A stretch of 64,000 nt of DNA from Siphonodentalium dalli (lineage: Eukaryota > Mollusca > Scaphopoda > Gadilida > Siphonodentaliidae): the NCBI GenBank assembly GCA_032622095.1, contig CP136064.1, positions 183,998,209-184,062,208 of the forward strand, written 5' to 3'. Position numbers and translations under genes: made by a program. Below, in pieces: positions 53,517 through 64,000 of this stretch. The notes under the pieces were generated by a model that made no database searches, was not told the origin of the DNA, and saw only the letters and a list, made by a program, of their open reading frames with translations. How positions within the stretch are numbered: the first letter of the stretch is position 1; each line of letters begins with the position of its first letter.

Positions 53517-53879
53517 ATGTTGATGATATCTTGCATTCAGTTCAACATACGTTGGGTAAACAAAGTGATATCTTGGCAACATCACCATTCCGACCATTTT
53601 ACCATGGCCAATTTATTTCATTCCCACTATCATGGCGCATGTCCACAAACTAACACCGCGAGTATTGTTCTTCTCTGTTGGGAGCTATTCGACGAGACGA
53701 CTGCGGGACATCACACAGTTTCCTTGGGATCATGGTCAAGAATTGTGGGTAGTCGGTACATTATGGTCTTCTCCTCAGCAGATATACATCTGTCCAAGGG
53801 AATGAGACAGCTAGCAACCTTCGAAACAATGCCGAAGTTGTCCACATATGCCAATTCGTTCGCTAAGTTTGTGAGTTGA
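53517..53879 (+). pseudogene. Right-arm ORF of the palindrome (120 codons)
   Basis: Mirror partner of the 53294-52932 ORF, same length, homologous over its last ~90 codons, ending at the equivalent stop. The N-terminal ~28 residues do not align because they lie in the unpaired loop. Function unknown. Confidence 0.35.
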
Positions 53880-55524
53880 CGAACCATCTATTGAGAAGTG
53901 ACTAGCTAATTGGTTCGCCAGGTGTACATGTCGTTATCCCCATGGGGTATAAGACACATACATAGAGATGACATTATGCAAGCTTGTATACTCATCGACC
54001 ATATGCCTTTCTAGTTCAAGATGACGCACAAATCCCATATTTAGCATATTTAAAATCGTAAGCTAGACACCGGAGAATTAATTGTTTGAAACGTTATGAT
54101 TAGAGGGACCCTTCTCCCAGGAGGTGTTGAATACTTTGGATATGTGAGCGACCCAGATTTACCAGACAAAGAAATGGAAGCTGGTCCAGATAATTATGGA
54201 CGTGATGTGGCAAATCAGAATCTGTTATCAGGTAATTGTTCTAATATTACTATTCGGCGCACCTACGGTTACGGCCATTATCGGTGCTAAGTGGAGACTG
54301 GATTTCGAAATGCCACATCGCGATATTAATGGTGGGTTTTCGACTTTCCAGAAGGATACGAGCCATTTTATGCATTTTGATACATATTAAGTTAAACTAA
54401 TAGATTGTTTATGTACAGTTTCGTCCACACATATTGATATTATGACAAAAAGTTGAAATTAGTATGTGAAAATATCTATTTCTTTTCAATTTCTGGCCGT
54501 CAATTTAGCCGCCATCTTGACTGAGTATCAATTGCCAAACTCAAATGAATACTTCGTATCAATATTCCATTTCAACATGTAATGGAGGGTAGAAATCGCG
54601 AAACATTAACGCCCATCGTAAGAAAGTATAGGAAATTAAGGAATGTAGGCGTGTTTTAAAATTTCGGTGGCCATTTTGGCCGCCATGTTCGATTTGGAAT
54701 TTTTTTTTCTTGTACCTCAGTATTTCCAACTCAACTGTAAGCATGGATGGAGTTGTCTCGACAATAGTATCCAATGATGTGAATATGAGGGCATTTCGGT
54801 GCCATTGTGGCGCCATTTTGGAAACTTTTATTTGGATATGGTAAAATGACAGTTCTTCGTCTAAGTGTTCCCAATTCACAATAATAAGCAGGTGTGGAGT
54901 TGTCGTGACAATAACGCTCACTGATGATAAAATCAGCAATTTTTCTATTTTGGTGGCCATTTTGGCCGCCATCTTGGATTTGCGTGAATATTCCTCAACT
55001 CAGGTATAAGAGGAATCATAGCTCGAGTATCTCCTGCACATATATGCATGGGTGTTGTTATGATAGCAATAAATTTCATTTATTCGAAACATTACATCGC
55101 GATATTAGCGTCGATTCGGCTTTGACCTATTATCTCGGCATTTGGGAAAACGTGATATTTGACAAAAATATCCCACAATTAATATGTATTATGATCCCAT
55201 TGTGTTCGTCAATGTATAAATTCACGCCAAGATGCCAATATATTCCCGTAGAGACAAACAAAAGTGGTGAAATGTCAGAAAAATAGCATATTTTCACATT
55301 TCGGCGGCCATCTTGGCCGCCATATTAGATTATGGTGTCGGACTTTTGGCTAATTTGTAAGGGTTATATATTGGCATAACGAATCGAGCAAAAAACAAGA
55401 CCGCATTAGATATAATCTTTACTATAACGGCGATCAAAGAGACCTGGTGCATATACAAAAAATGGACGCCATGATGGACGTCATCTTGTCTGGAGTCTCT
55501 GTAGCCACTTTTTGTTCTTGTTAA

Positions 55525-56108
55525 AGGGGTACTGTACGCCACATGTTGTTGTTGGTTTCTATAGTCTCCGAGTCGGAGAATAAGGTAAAAAAAATTCCAT
55601 TATTTGAAAGTCTGTTGAGTACGAAGTCATGTTACGGATGACAAATTTACCGGAATGCAAAAATACAAATTGTCGTTGTCGAGTAATTTTTGTAAAGTTT
55701 TCAACCAAATGAATCAAATAAAAGTTATATTATATGCATACTAGTCCCATATAATCATTTAAGTTATTGTATCGTCGCTAGTCAGTGAGTGGCTTGAGTG
55801 TTCTCCCCGTATCATCATAATATTTTAAGCAATCGTGTGTGCGATCGGTTTAAAAATCCAGTATCCCTCAATTACTTTATTTTGATTACGGAAATTCGTA
55901 ATTTAATTGACGCCATTTTATGGCTCCAGTCATAAATTCAATTTATATCAAATTATTAACTTTTAAATTATTAAATTTTAAGATAGCCTATTAACCTGAG
56001 CGTTTACAGAATACATCTTCGACTCAAATTACTTATGTTTCTATATATTATCGACATTAGATCGTTGTTGTCACCGGAAATTTAATGAAAATGGCGTACA
56101 GTACCCCT
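55525..56108. mobile_element. TTAA-flanked MITE with AGGGGTACTGTAC ends (584 bp)
   Basis: Termini AGGGGTACTGTACGCCA and its inverse, flanked by TTAA (55521-55524, 56109-56112). The corresponding place in the left palindrome arm (49230-49250, 'ggttgttaacaagaa') has a single TTAA and no element, a natural empty site. Confidence 0.92.
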
Positions 56109-57165
56109 TTAACAACCCAAAAAAATTAGAGGAGACATTAAGAAAAAAAAATAGTGGGGTGAAGTTGAGTCCTGGGGTGCAGAGGTCGACCAATATCTCC
56201 TCGACTATGTGTGTTTCTTTTCGCGGGAAAATTGTTCTCTGTTCGATCGCAACTTGAGTTCCAACCTGTTCGATGTGAGAGAATTTAGCAAAATATTTCA
56301 GTTCCATCCTGTAGTAAGTGACAGTTCGTAAAGCCGAACTGCACATAGAACAACATCGAACTGAATAATTATCTGTTGTGTCTGAAACTCAAGATAGAAT
56401 TCATCTTTGTTTTTAAATGACAGGATATAACTGGCTTTATAAGTATGTTTTATTTATAGGACATAATGGTTCTAAGAAATAGTGTTTTTATGCAGAACGG
56501 ACAGAAAAGAATAGCTAATATCACCGCGAAAAAAAACAGATACCGCTTAGGGGCCGGTACCGTTAGACGCGGAATTTGATGCCGATTCCAACGATACCCA
56601 TACGGACGTTTCGTACCAGCATGTCACTTAGGACAGAATGGAAATCAGGTCGCGTATTGTTGGCATGAAATAAAACCAAAATATATATATTCCACCAGGA
56701 TACATAACAGCTGTGGCAAAGGAGTGTGATCAAGTGATAGAGATTATCATAGGAGTGTGATCAAGTGATAGAGATTCTCAGATTCACCCCAAGACTTCCC
56801 CCTTTATTTGCCAAAAATGCATCAAAATTCAAAACTAGGAGATAGAGTTATTCCCCTTCCATAAGAATAAAAGACTGGGATTACAGTCAAGATCAAAATT
56901 AAGCACAGAACACACATCGGTACCTCGACAAAACAATGTGTTCAGTTTATTTGACCAGACAAGTTGATAATACAATATTTTGCTCTATCAAATGGTATAT
57001 AACATAGAATATGTATTGTATATAATGTGATCTGGAGATTCAGACATTAAATGGCCATTTAATGGATGAAACTGCTGTATAATGGTGGTTACCTCGGCCT
57101 CTCCCTCATATATATTGGTAAATCGATATCACTGTACAAACAAATTGGACTAACAATGTACGAAA

Positions 57166-59782
57166 GCACATTAGGGCAATCCGAAACATGCACAAATACA
57201 CAATTTGTTATAACGACTTGCAACGACTTCCAACAACTTGTTATGACTTACGACTCGTTAATAACGAGTTGTGAAAGTCGTTATAATGATTTGCAACTCA
57301 TTATAACATGTTGTTGAAAGTCGTTATAAATAATGAAAGTGTCAATGACACTGTAGCTCAAACTTTTGAGAAAGAGTTAATTTTTTGCTGAGAGGAAGGA
57401 ATGCAAATATAGTTGCGATACACACGAATGATACAGTGGCAGTAATACATAATAAAGTAAAGCAGTGTATTGTCGGGGGGGGGGGGGTAGCCTAGCCCTA
57501 TCGGGCTGTCTTCCTGTTACTAATGTTTTGGCAGGTATGAAATTTCCAACTGTTGAAAATTTTGATCAAACTCTTTCTCAAGTAGTTATAACGACTTTCA
57601 ACAACATGAATAATGAGTTGCAAATCATTATAACGACTTTCATGGAAAATCTATGATCGGGTGAGGGATATGGGGCTGTAGGGTGCGGTGGGCCAAGCGA
57701 TTTATAAAGTGTAAATTCCAAGATGGACGCTGGTGGCCATGCTTCTCACAATGGTCGTTGGTGGCCATGTTTTCAACGAATTTCGATCAAAATAAGAGGC
57801 TCCCATCTAGAGGTCACCCCGAAGATCCAGATGAAGATTGGTGATCATCAGATGAGGAATGTGGTCTGTAGAGTGTGCCAAAGGATTTAGTCATTCAATG
57901 AGTAAAATCAAAGATGGATGCCGGCAGCCATGGTTTTTCATTATAATTTGTTCAAATTTGATACCTCCCATCTAGATGCGATTCTAAACATGCCTGTAAA
58001 TTTTCAAATCAATTCAACAAATGCGGGCTGCAAATTTGTTCAATGGATTCAAATTTGAAATCCAAGATGGCTGCTGGCGGCCATGTGTTTTTTTAACAAT
58101 CCCGCCTAGAGTTCACCCCGAAGATCGATATAGAGTTTGGTGATGATCGGATGAGAGATGTGGCCTGTAGGATGTGGCGAAGGATTTAGTCATACAAAAA
58201 GTAAATTCCAAGATGGCCACTGATGGCCATGTTTTTCAACAGATGTTGGTCAAAATAGGAAGCTCACATCTAGAGGTCATCCCAAAGATCCATATGAAGT
58301 TTGGTGATGATCAGATGAGGAATGTAGTCTGTAGGGTATGCAAAAGGATTTAGTCATGCAAAGAGTAAACTCCAAGATGGCTGCCGGCGGCCATGTTTTT
58401 CATCGAAAATCGTTCAAATTGTTTAGCTCCCATCTACAGGTGATCACAATCATGCCTGTAAATTTTAAATTGATCCGGCCATAAATATGGGCTGTACGGT
58501 GTGCCGATGGATTCGAATTTGAAATCCAAGATGGCTGCTGATGGCCAAGTTTTTAATCTAAATTCGGAAAAATTCAATAGCTCCCATTTTTAGGTCACCC
58601 TGAAGCTAAATATGAAGTTTGGTGTATATCGTATAAGGGATGCAGCCTGGGCGTGCCGAAGGAAACAGCTCAAACTTTAGGTTGTAAAACTGAGCTAAAA
58701 ATTAAAGTGTCAATAACACTGTAGTTCAATTTGGGAAGGAGTTTATTTTTTTCTGAGCAATGAATAGAATGATAAAGGAGAAGGAAAGCAAAACAATTAC
58801 GGTAAAGGTCTTGTATTGTGTAGATGTAATTATTTCATTTGAAACATATCATAAATAAATGTGGACTGCATGGTATGAGGATGGATTCAAATTTGAAATC
58901 CAAGATGGCTGCTGCAGCAATGTTTGATAACGAATTTTGGAAAAAAATAGATCGCTTCAATCTAGAAGACACCCGAAGATCCATATAAAGTTTGTAACAA
59001 TTGGATGAGGATGTAGCCAGTAGGCATGTACGTGTGCCATAGCTAGGATTTAGTCAGGCAAAGAGTAAATTCAAAAAATCAAAGATGGCCGCTGGCAGCC
59101 ATGTTTTATAACGAATTTCGGAAATAATCGATGGCTCCCATCTGGAGGTCACCCGGAATATCCATATGAAATTTGGTGACGATCGGATGAGGGATGTGGC
59201 CTGTAGGGAGTGCAGAACGATTTAGTCACAAAGAGTCAAATCCAAGATGGCTGCCGGCGGCCATGTTTTACGTCGAATATTGTTCAAATTCGATGGCTCC
59301 CATCTAGAGGCGATCCTAAACATGCCTGCAAATTTTCAAAACAGTTCTCAATAAATACGGGCTGAGCCGATGTACGTATTCAAATTTGAAATCCAAGATG
59401 GCTGCTGACGGCCATGTTTTTTTAACGAATTACTGAAAAAATCGATGGCTCCCATCTAGAGGATACCCCGAAGATCCATATGATGTTTCATGATGATCGG
59501 ATGAGGGATCCGGCTGGTGGGACGAGTCAAAGGAAATTGTTGACGGACGCACGGACCTTGTAGAAATATTTACAAGTTATTATAACGACTTGTTTTTATT
59601 GCCACAAGTACTGAACGACTTGCAAGTCGTTAAAACGAGTTGTATGTCGTTAAAACTACTTGTACGTCATTATAACGAGTTTTTAGAAGTCGTTGCAACG
59701 ACTTAATTGCAATTCGTTATAACGTGTTTTGTATTTGTATATTTGGGGGTGCGGTGGTGTTTCGGATGGCCCTATAATGCGC
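57166..59782. mobile_element. 2.6-kb element with TIRs and subterminal AACGACTT repeats
   Basis: 'gcacattagggcaatccgaaac' (57166-57187) is inverse to 'gtttcggatggccctataat' (from 59759). Both ends then carry clusters of AACGACTT/AAGTCGTT (57210-57330, 57585-57645; 59570-59730). The interior is occupied by two tandem-repeat arrays. TIRs plus subterminal repeats fit a DNA transposon; no transposase remains. Confidence 0.7.
57326..59560 (+). repeat. Two adjoining tandem-repeat elements inside the 2.6-kb element
   Basis: Each begins with a 'gtgtcaat(g/a)acactgta' leader (57337 and 58705). The first ends with the hairpin 'cagctcaaactttaggttgt..actgagcta' (58668-58700). The units alternate 'ggctcccatctagaggtcac', 'gtttggtgatgatcggatga' and 'aagatggctgccggcggcca'. 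Related to the 25.1-28.1 kb array. Confidence 0.78.
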
Positions 59783-60033
59783 TTAAGGTAAACAACGCTA
59801 TCTGCTTGCAGAGATGGAAAATAAGGCTATTTCCAAATCCAACAAAGGCAATATAGAACAAAAGTTCATGGACGACACTCGTTGTGTGTATCTATCCTTT
59901 TTTGACCTGTGATGACCTGTTAACATTCCAAATATATAGTATTCAAATTCGACAATGTTACGGGACCGAGTCACAAAGTAAAATATTTGTACAGACTAAG
60001 AATCCGCGTGTTCTAATTTGAAGTCGGTTTTAT

Positions 60034-60234
60034 ATGTCGACAAGATCACCTCTTTTATTTTCTTTGTCTGTGAACGATATATACATGCAACGTTTTCTGA
60101 GCGACTGCGACATCTCAAACTTGAACTATTTTGAACATATTGGCTGTTTTATAAACATATTGTGTTTATTATATGTAGACGATACCATGATCCTCTCAGA
60201 CTCTGAGAACAATATATGCATCGTGCACTTTTAG
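60034..60234 (+). pseudogene. Non-LTR (LINE) reverse transcriptase fragment
   Basis: A short frame reads SPLLFSLSVNDI and, 31 residues on, LLYVDDTMILSDSE. This pairing (SPLLFxLxVNDL..YADD) is typical of LINE RT palm motifs; the spacing between the two is short but within range. Nothing upstream or downstream extends it. It ends ~50 bp from the inverted repeat at 60285. Confidence 0.75.
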
Positions 60235-60284
60235 CATTCGCAGATTATATACCCACAGTGGATCAACGGACACGAACCAAAACC

Positions 60285-60707
60285 GGAAGTCGTAGATTTC
60301 GAGGTGGAGAAATATCTGTCGACAAATATTTGTTGACATTTTTTGACGGTTTTTTGGGGAAATAAACGCTTGGATACCATATCTGACCAACTGAAGGTGA
60401 GTGAATATTTCTTCGCTAATGTTCGGACACCGACGATCAATTTAAGTCAGTTGCCATTGTTCGATCGCGGAAAAAATGTCATTTAATCATCGCCGCGAGA
60501 CGATTTCTTCCCCAAAATATCCCAGAAAATCATACTTTTCACATTCATCGCAGACAACTGTCGCAACAACCTATACACCGATCGAAAGGCCTGTTCCCCC
60601 CCCCCCCCCACAAATGCATATTTTGAGTATTTTCACGGACTGTCTCAAAATTCCAAATTTCATCTTTTGATGTAGGTACCCACCTCGAAAATACTGTCCG
60701 GTTAGTC
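60285..60707. repeat. Left arm of a ~420-bp inverted repeat pair
   Basis: Inverse of 63581-64000, about 93-95% identical by eye, with a length difference in a C/G run (60597-60610). 2.87 kb lies between the arms. The pair may continue beyond the window end. Confidence 0.9.
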
Positions 60708-63580
60708 CCGAAAAATTTAATCATTAGTTGTAAAAAATCTGTCCGCTTAGTCGTGATTTTGCTGAGGTCTGCCATCTTCAATTTCTGGTCGAAAAAGCAA
60801 TTTAGCCGCAGATGATGAGCGTTTCATTTGACTTTTGCGTGGCCACAATGGTTCTGGGTGTTCATAATGTTGTATATGTCTCCTGGTACAACATAACATC
60901 CAGGCGGTGACTTATATATATAACTGAACTGTAACCTGTAACTAAAATCCAACTACGAAGTACATGTTTAGTGAACATATAACTTTTGATGTTTGTCATG
61001 TTAACTCTGACTTGTCATCACTCTCGGAAGGACGACATAAAAAAAAAGGATTTACATCCAACTTTTTTCAGAAAAATGCAGCGGTGTGCCGATTTTTACC
61101 CTTTATATTTGATTATACACTCGCAACGTGTTGTGGCCCACAACTTGTGGGGTTATACAGGAAGCAGCTTGTTCGTCCTTTCGTGGATGCAATTTTCCGA
61201 GTTTTTATTCCTAAGTTTTGCGGTCATTTGTTTTTTTTGGCTTGGCATATATATATTTAGTACCATGCATGGGAACATGCGAACATATATGATTATGAAA
61301 TATGTCAGACCTTTTTGTGTGGAGTTATATGACATTTTTCGACTTAGAAAATTATTGTTTTCAATATTCAGCAATGGTTAAAACAATAATGAGGAGAGGA
61401 CTAAAACATACAGTCGGAGGGGTGTACATCTATATCTGTTACTAATATTACCTTAAGTTCAAGTCCACTAAGCGATATTATTTTATAATTCCAGGTGCTA
61501 TTGACGAGAGGATCGCATGCCTGCCTTCATATATGTAACCACTGTGAGGCAAAGGCTTGCGGCTTCGCCGAGGCAATCGACGATGGGATTTTACAACACC
61601 CGAATGAATGTTTGAAAATAAAATTATTGAAAATAAAAAATATAAAAATTATTTATAATAAAATACTATACAATACTATACTATACAATACTATACGAAA
61701 TATTGGTACTCTCGGTTGATATAGAGAATATAAACATCGTCAGGAAAACTCCAGTGTTCTTTCGAGTTGTTGTATTCTTAATCCCACCTTGGCTGTCCAA
61801 TAATGTAGAAGTGTTGTGTTTCCTACATGTATATAGCGGGTAAAATTCCAATCTATAGCGTACAACTTAATGTGGAACCAGATGCAAGTTACTTTTGTAA
61901 ATATATAGGCACGTGATTTTTGTCCTGTTGTATTCAAATCGCGCCATAATTAATTGTTTCCACATTGATTCACACACTGGATAATTTGGTTGGGAAGTTT
62001 TTAACGCAAATGGTCGCGTATATATTCAAATTTAAGCGGACATGCAGAAGACATGCAGACAGACCCTACTCGTTCATATATATAGACAAAAAATTAACTG
62101 TATGGGAGGTCAAATTCACATTTAATAATGAATTGCGCTTAAGCGCATATACCACATATCGCGCTGAAGCACACATATGGCATTTGCGCATAATTGAAAT
62201 GAATTGCGCTTTTAAAAGTGCAATTAATTGCGATTAAGCGCTTATATAGTTGCTTGAGAGTAAGTGTAACTACCCATATAACCTAACTATTAGCATGACC
62301 GGGTGTATCTGCATTTGGCTAAATTAAACTAAAGGTCCTCAATCCGATCAGAAAGACCCATATTATAAAGATACAACAACAACAACAACAATATTTCTTC
62401 AAAATAAGCTTTAGTTATCAGAATCGATTAACTGCAAAAAATAATGCTGACCACTGTCAACTATGGTATCAAATTTCCCAAAAACGTGTGATTTATAAAC
62501 ATTTTGTTCAACAAAATATGGCCGTATAATTACTAAAGTATCACGAAATTTTACCGTATTACCACTTGTTTTAGAGTTATCCATCTTCATCCGCAATTTT
62601 GACCGAAACCACCCTTTTCACGGCGTGTTTCTGGGCAGCAATCAATTGAAATAACAAACTTCAATAACCGATATCTGATCACACTTGAGCTTTGATGGGT
62701 TGGTTCCTCGACTCGACTAAAACAGAAGGTAATACTGTCGCGAGTCACCCATTTTGATAAAGAATTTAGGCTAGTTCACAATCCCAACTATCCAAAGCAA
62801 TGAAAACAAGGAGGTGATATGTCAATATGAGTTCAGGTTTAGTTATAGATACACCTATTTATTCACCAGGAGTACATATTTACATACAGTATAACCATGA
62901 ATTGCGCTTAATCGCAAATAATTATGCTTAAGTGCTATTGCTCAACTGCAATTAATTATGAAATGTGAATTTGGCCTCTCATAGAAATGGAAATAAACAT
63001 CTGCATATTTGATGGCGATGCTTATAATATGTAATATTAGCGAAAATTCTCCGAAATATGGGTGGGTGCCTGTAGTTTAAAACATAAAAATAAAGGGGTG
63101 TATATATACCCGAAAAATGTAGTTAAAACTTTATACAATCGTAATCAAAACTCGGGTGGTGGGTCCCGAAAGTGGCCATAATGAAAAAGAACAGCCATGG
63201 GTCCAGATTTCACGCTATATACTGGCTGAAATATCAAACTATTGGAAAATACATCTACACCTCCCACCATCAAAACAATCCTGTTGGTACGGCCTTGGTC
63301 ATGGAGGGCATTGTAATATTCTTGTTCTAACAATATTTCCATAAATGATTCTTTGGTTAATGACCTTACACGATCTGAACGAATATATGAGAACAAATTG
63401 CAAACTGTACTCGGTAACTAAACTTGATCAGTATACTATAGTTGCAACAGAAAAGCAGTTGCCCAAAACGTGCCACTGTTAACGAAAGGCAGCCAACCAA
63501 CTAATCCATTTCGACTCTTGATTGAACAACAAAAACTGTCCGCCGGGTCTGGTGGATTGCAACTAAATTCCGGGGTGTAC
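60708..63580. other. Interior between the inverted repeats
   Basis: 2.87 kb, AT-rich. ORFs at 60964-61381 (plus; two overlapping frames) and 63396-63145 (minus) have no recognisable motif. 61660-61695 is an 'acaatactat' microsatellite. 62100-62985 is an inverted copy of the 45.4-46.65 kb repeat, with a partial family-2 MITE (62333-62720) inside. No transposase recognised. Confidence 0.6.
62100..62985. mobile_element. Inverted-repeat element related to the core of 45.4-46.65 kb
   Basis: 'aaattcacatttaataatgaattgcgcttaag' at 62113 and its inverse near 62940. Between, 'aaaacagaaggtaatact', 'acccattttgataaag' and 'ggaggtgatatgtcaat' match the 46.07-46.17 kb segment in inverse. It carries a family-2 MITE fragment. 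Confidence 0.7.
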
Positions 63581-64000
63581 AGGACTAACCGGACAGTATT
63601 TTCGAGGTGGGTACCTGCATCAAAAGATGAAATTTGGAATTTTGAGACAGTCCGTGAAAATACTCAAAATATGAATTTGTGGGGGGAAAACAGGCCTTTC
63701 GACCGGTATATAGGTTGTTGCGACAGCTGTCTGCGATGAATGTGAAAAGTATGATTTTCTGGGATATTTTGGGGAAGAAATCGTCTCGCGGCGATGATTA
63801 AATGACATTTTTTCCGCGATCGAACAATGACAACTGACTTAAATTGATCGTAGGTGCCCGAACATTAGCGAAGAAATATTCACTCACCTTCAGTTGGTCA
63901 GATATGCTATCCAAGCGTTTATTTTCCCCAAAAAAACGTCAAAAAATGTCAACAAATATTTGTCGACAGATATTTCTCCACCTCGAAATCTACGACTTCC
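63581..64000. repeat. Right arm of the ~420-bp inverted repeat pair, cut by window end
   Basis: Inverse of 60285-60707. The last window base pairs with 60285, so its true end is not visible. Confidence 0.9.

Larger units (their letters stand above)
48525..56655. repeat. Large imperfect palindrome (inverted repeat), ~8.1 kb
   Basis: The left arm (~48525-53290) and right arm (~53520-56655) are inverse copies. Examples: 49148-49330 with 56205-56110 plus 55520-55420; 50300-50780 with 55400-54960; 51745-52440 with 54950-54235; 52440-53220 with 54230-53600. Outermost 'gcgacctgatttc(t/c)attctgtcc' occurs at 48533 and inverted at ~56640. After removing two insertions from the left arm and one from the right, the arms are ~2.7-3.0 kb and roughly 75-80% alike by eye. 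The outer 600 bp are poorly conserved. Confidence 0.85.

Noticed and set aside
54559-54972. 137-codon minus-strand ORF
   Set aside because: Lies in the palindrome arm over repeated 'ggccgccatttt' motifs; the corresponding left-arm segment is not open in that frame.
60964-61381. Overlapping ORFs of 98 and 131 codons
   Set aside because: Two frames over the same AT-rich DNA with hydrophobic low-complexity peptides; no motif or splice support.

Overview
The window is a stretch of animal nuclear genome. It is AT-rich and intron-rich, it has a spliced metazoan-type gene, and it is packed with short transposable elements. The mobile-element style (about 160-bp tandem-repeat elements, runs of 'ggggcataactctg'-type units ending in (ACGG)n, many perfect-hairpin MITEs) resembles bivalve or other marine lophotrochozoan genomes. 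That placement is inference; no species can be named from the sequence alone.

The only complete host gene I can support is methylenetetrahydrofolate reductase (MTHFR) on the minus strand, in nine coding exons between 47085 (ATG) and 24391 (stop). All eight introns have GT..AG ends, and the joined exons total 1947 nt, which is exactly 649 codons including the stop (648 aa; the human enzyme is 656 aa). The introns hold most of the MITEs, a broken Penelope-like element on the opposite strand (about 33.1-36.3 kb), a 163-bp tandem array (25.1-28.1 kb) and several inverted-repeat elements.

Layout. 1-1947: tandem array of a ~163-bp unit. 1948-9587: 3'-truncated and frame-broken Ty3/gypsy-like retrotransposon on the minus strand, its gag interrupted by a 1.6-kb DNA insertion (6635-8258). 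9.7-13.3 kb: minisatellite-bearing repeats and small inverted-repeat elements. 13.5-22 kb: dense MITE field. 22-24.1 kb: low-repeat 3' flank of MTHFR. 24.4-47.1 kb: MTHFR. 47.1-48.5 kb: its 5' flank, with a (GA)n-rich purine tract. 48.5-56.65 kb: a large imperfect palindrome (inverted repeat) with three younger insertions. 57.2-59.8 kb: a 2.6-kb element with terminal inverted repeats and subterminal AACGACTT motifs, carrying tandem-repeat arrays. 60.0-64.0 kb: a LINE reverse-transcriptase scrap followed by a pair of ~420-bp inverted repeats, the second cut by the window end.

The most unusual structure is the palindrome just upstream of MTHFR. Its two arms serve as each other's empty-site control. 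They show that one MITE family inserted at TTAA with TTAA duplication, and that a ~950-bp tandem-repeat element family inserted twice with no evident target duplication. Two homologous 120-codon ORFs diverge from its centre. I saw no CRISPR array, rRNA or tRNA gene, and no other host gene that I can defend.
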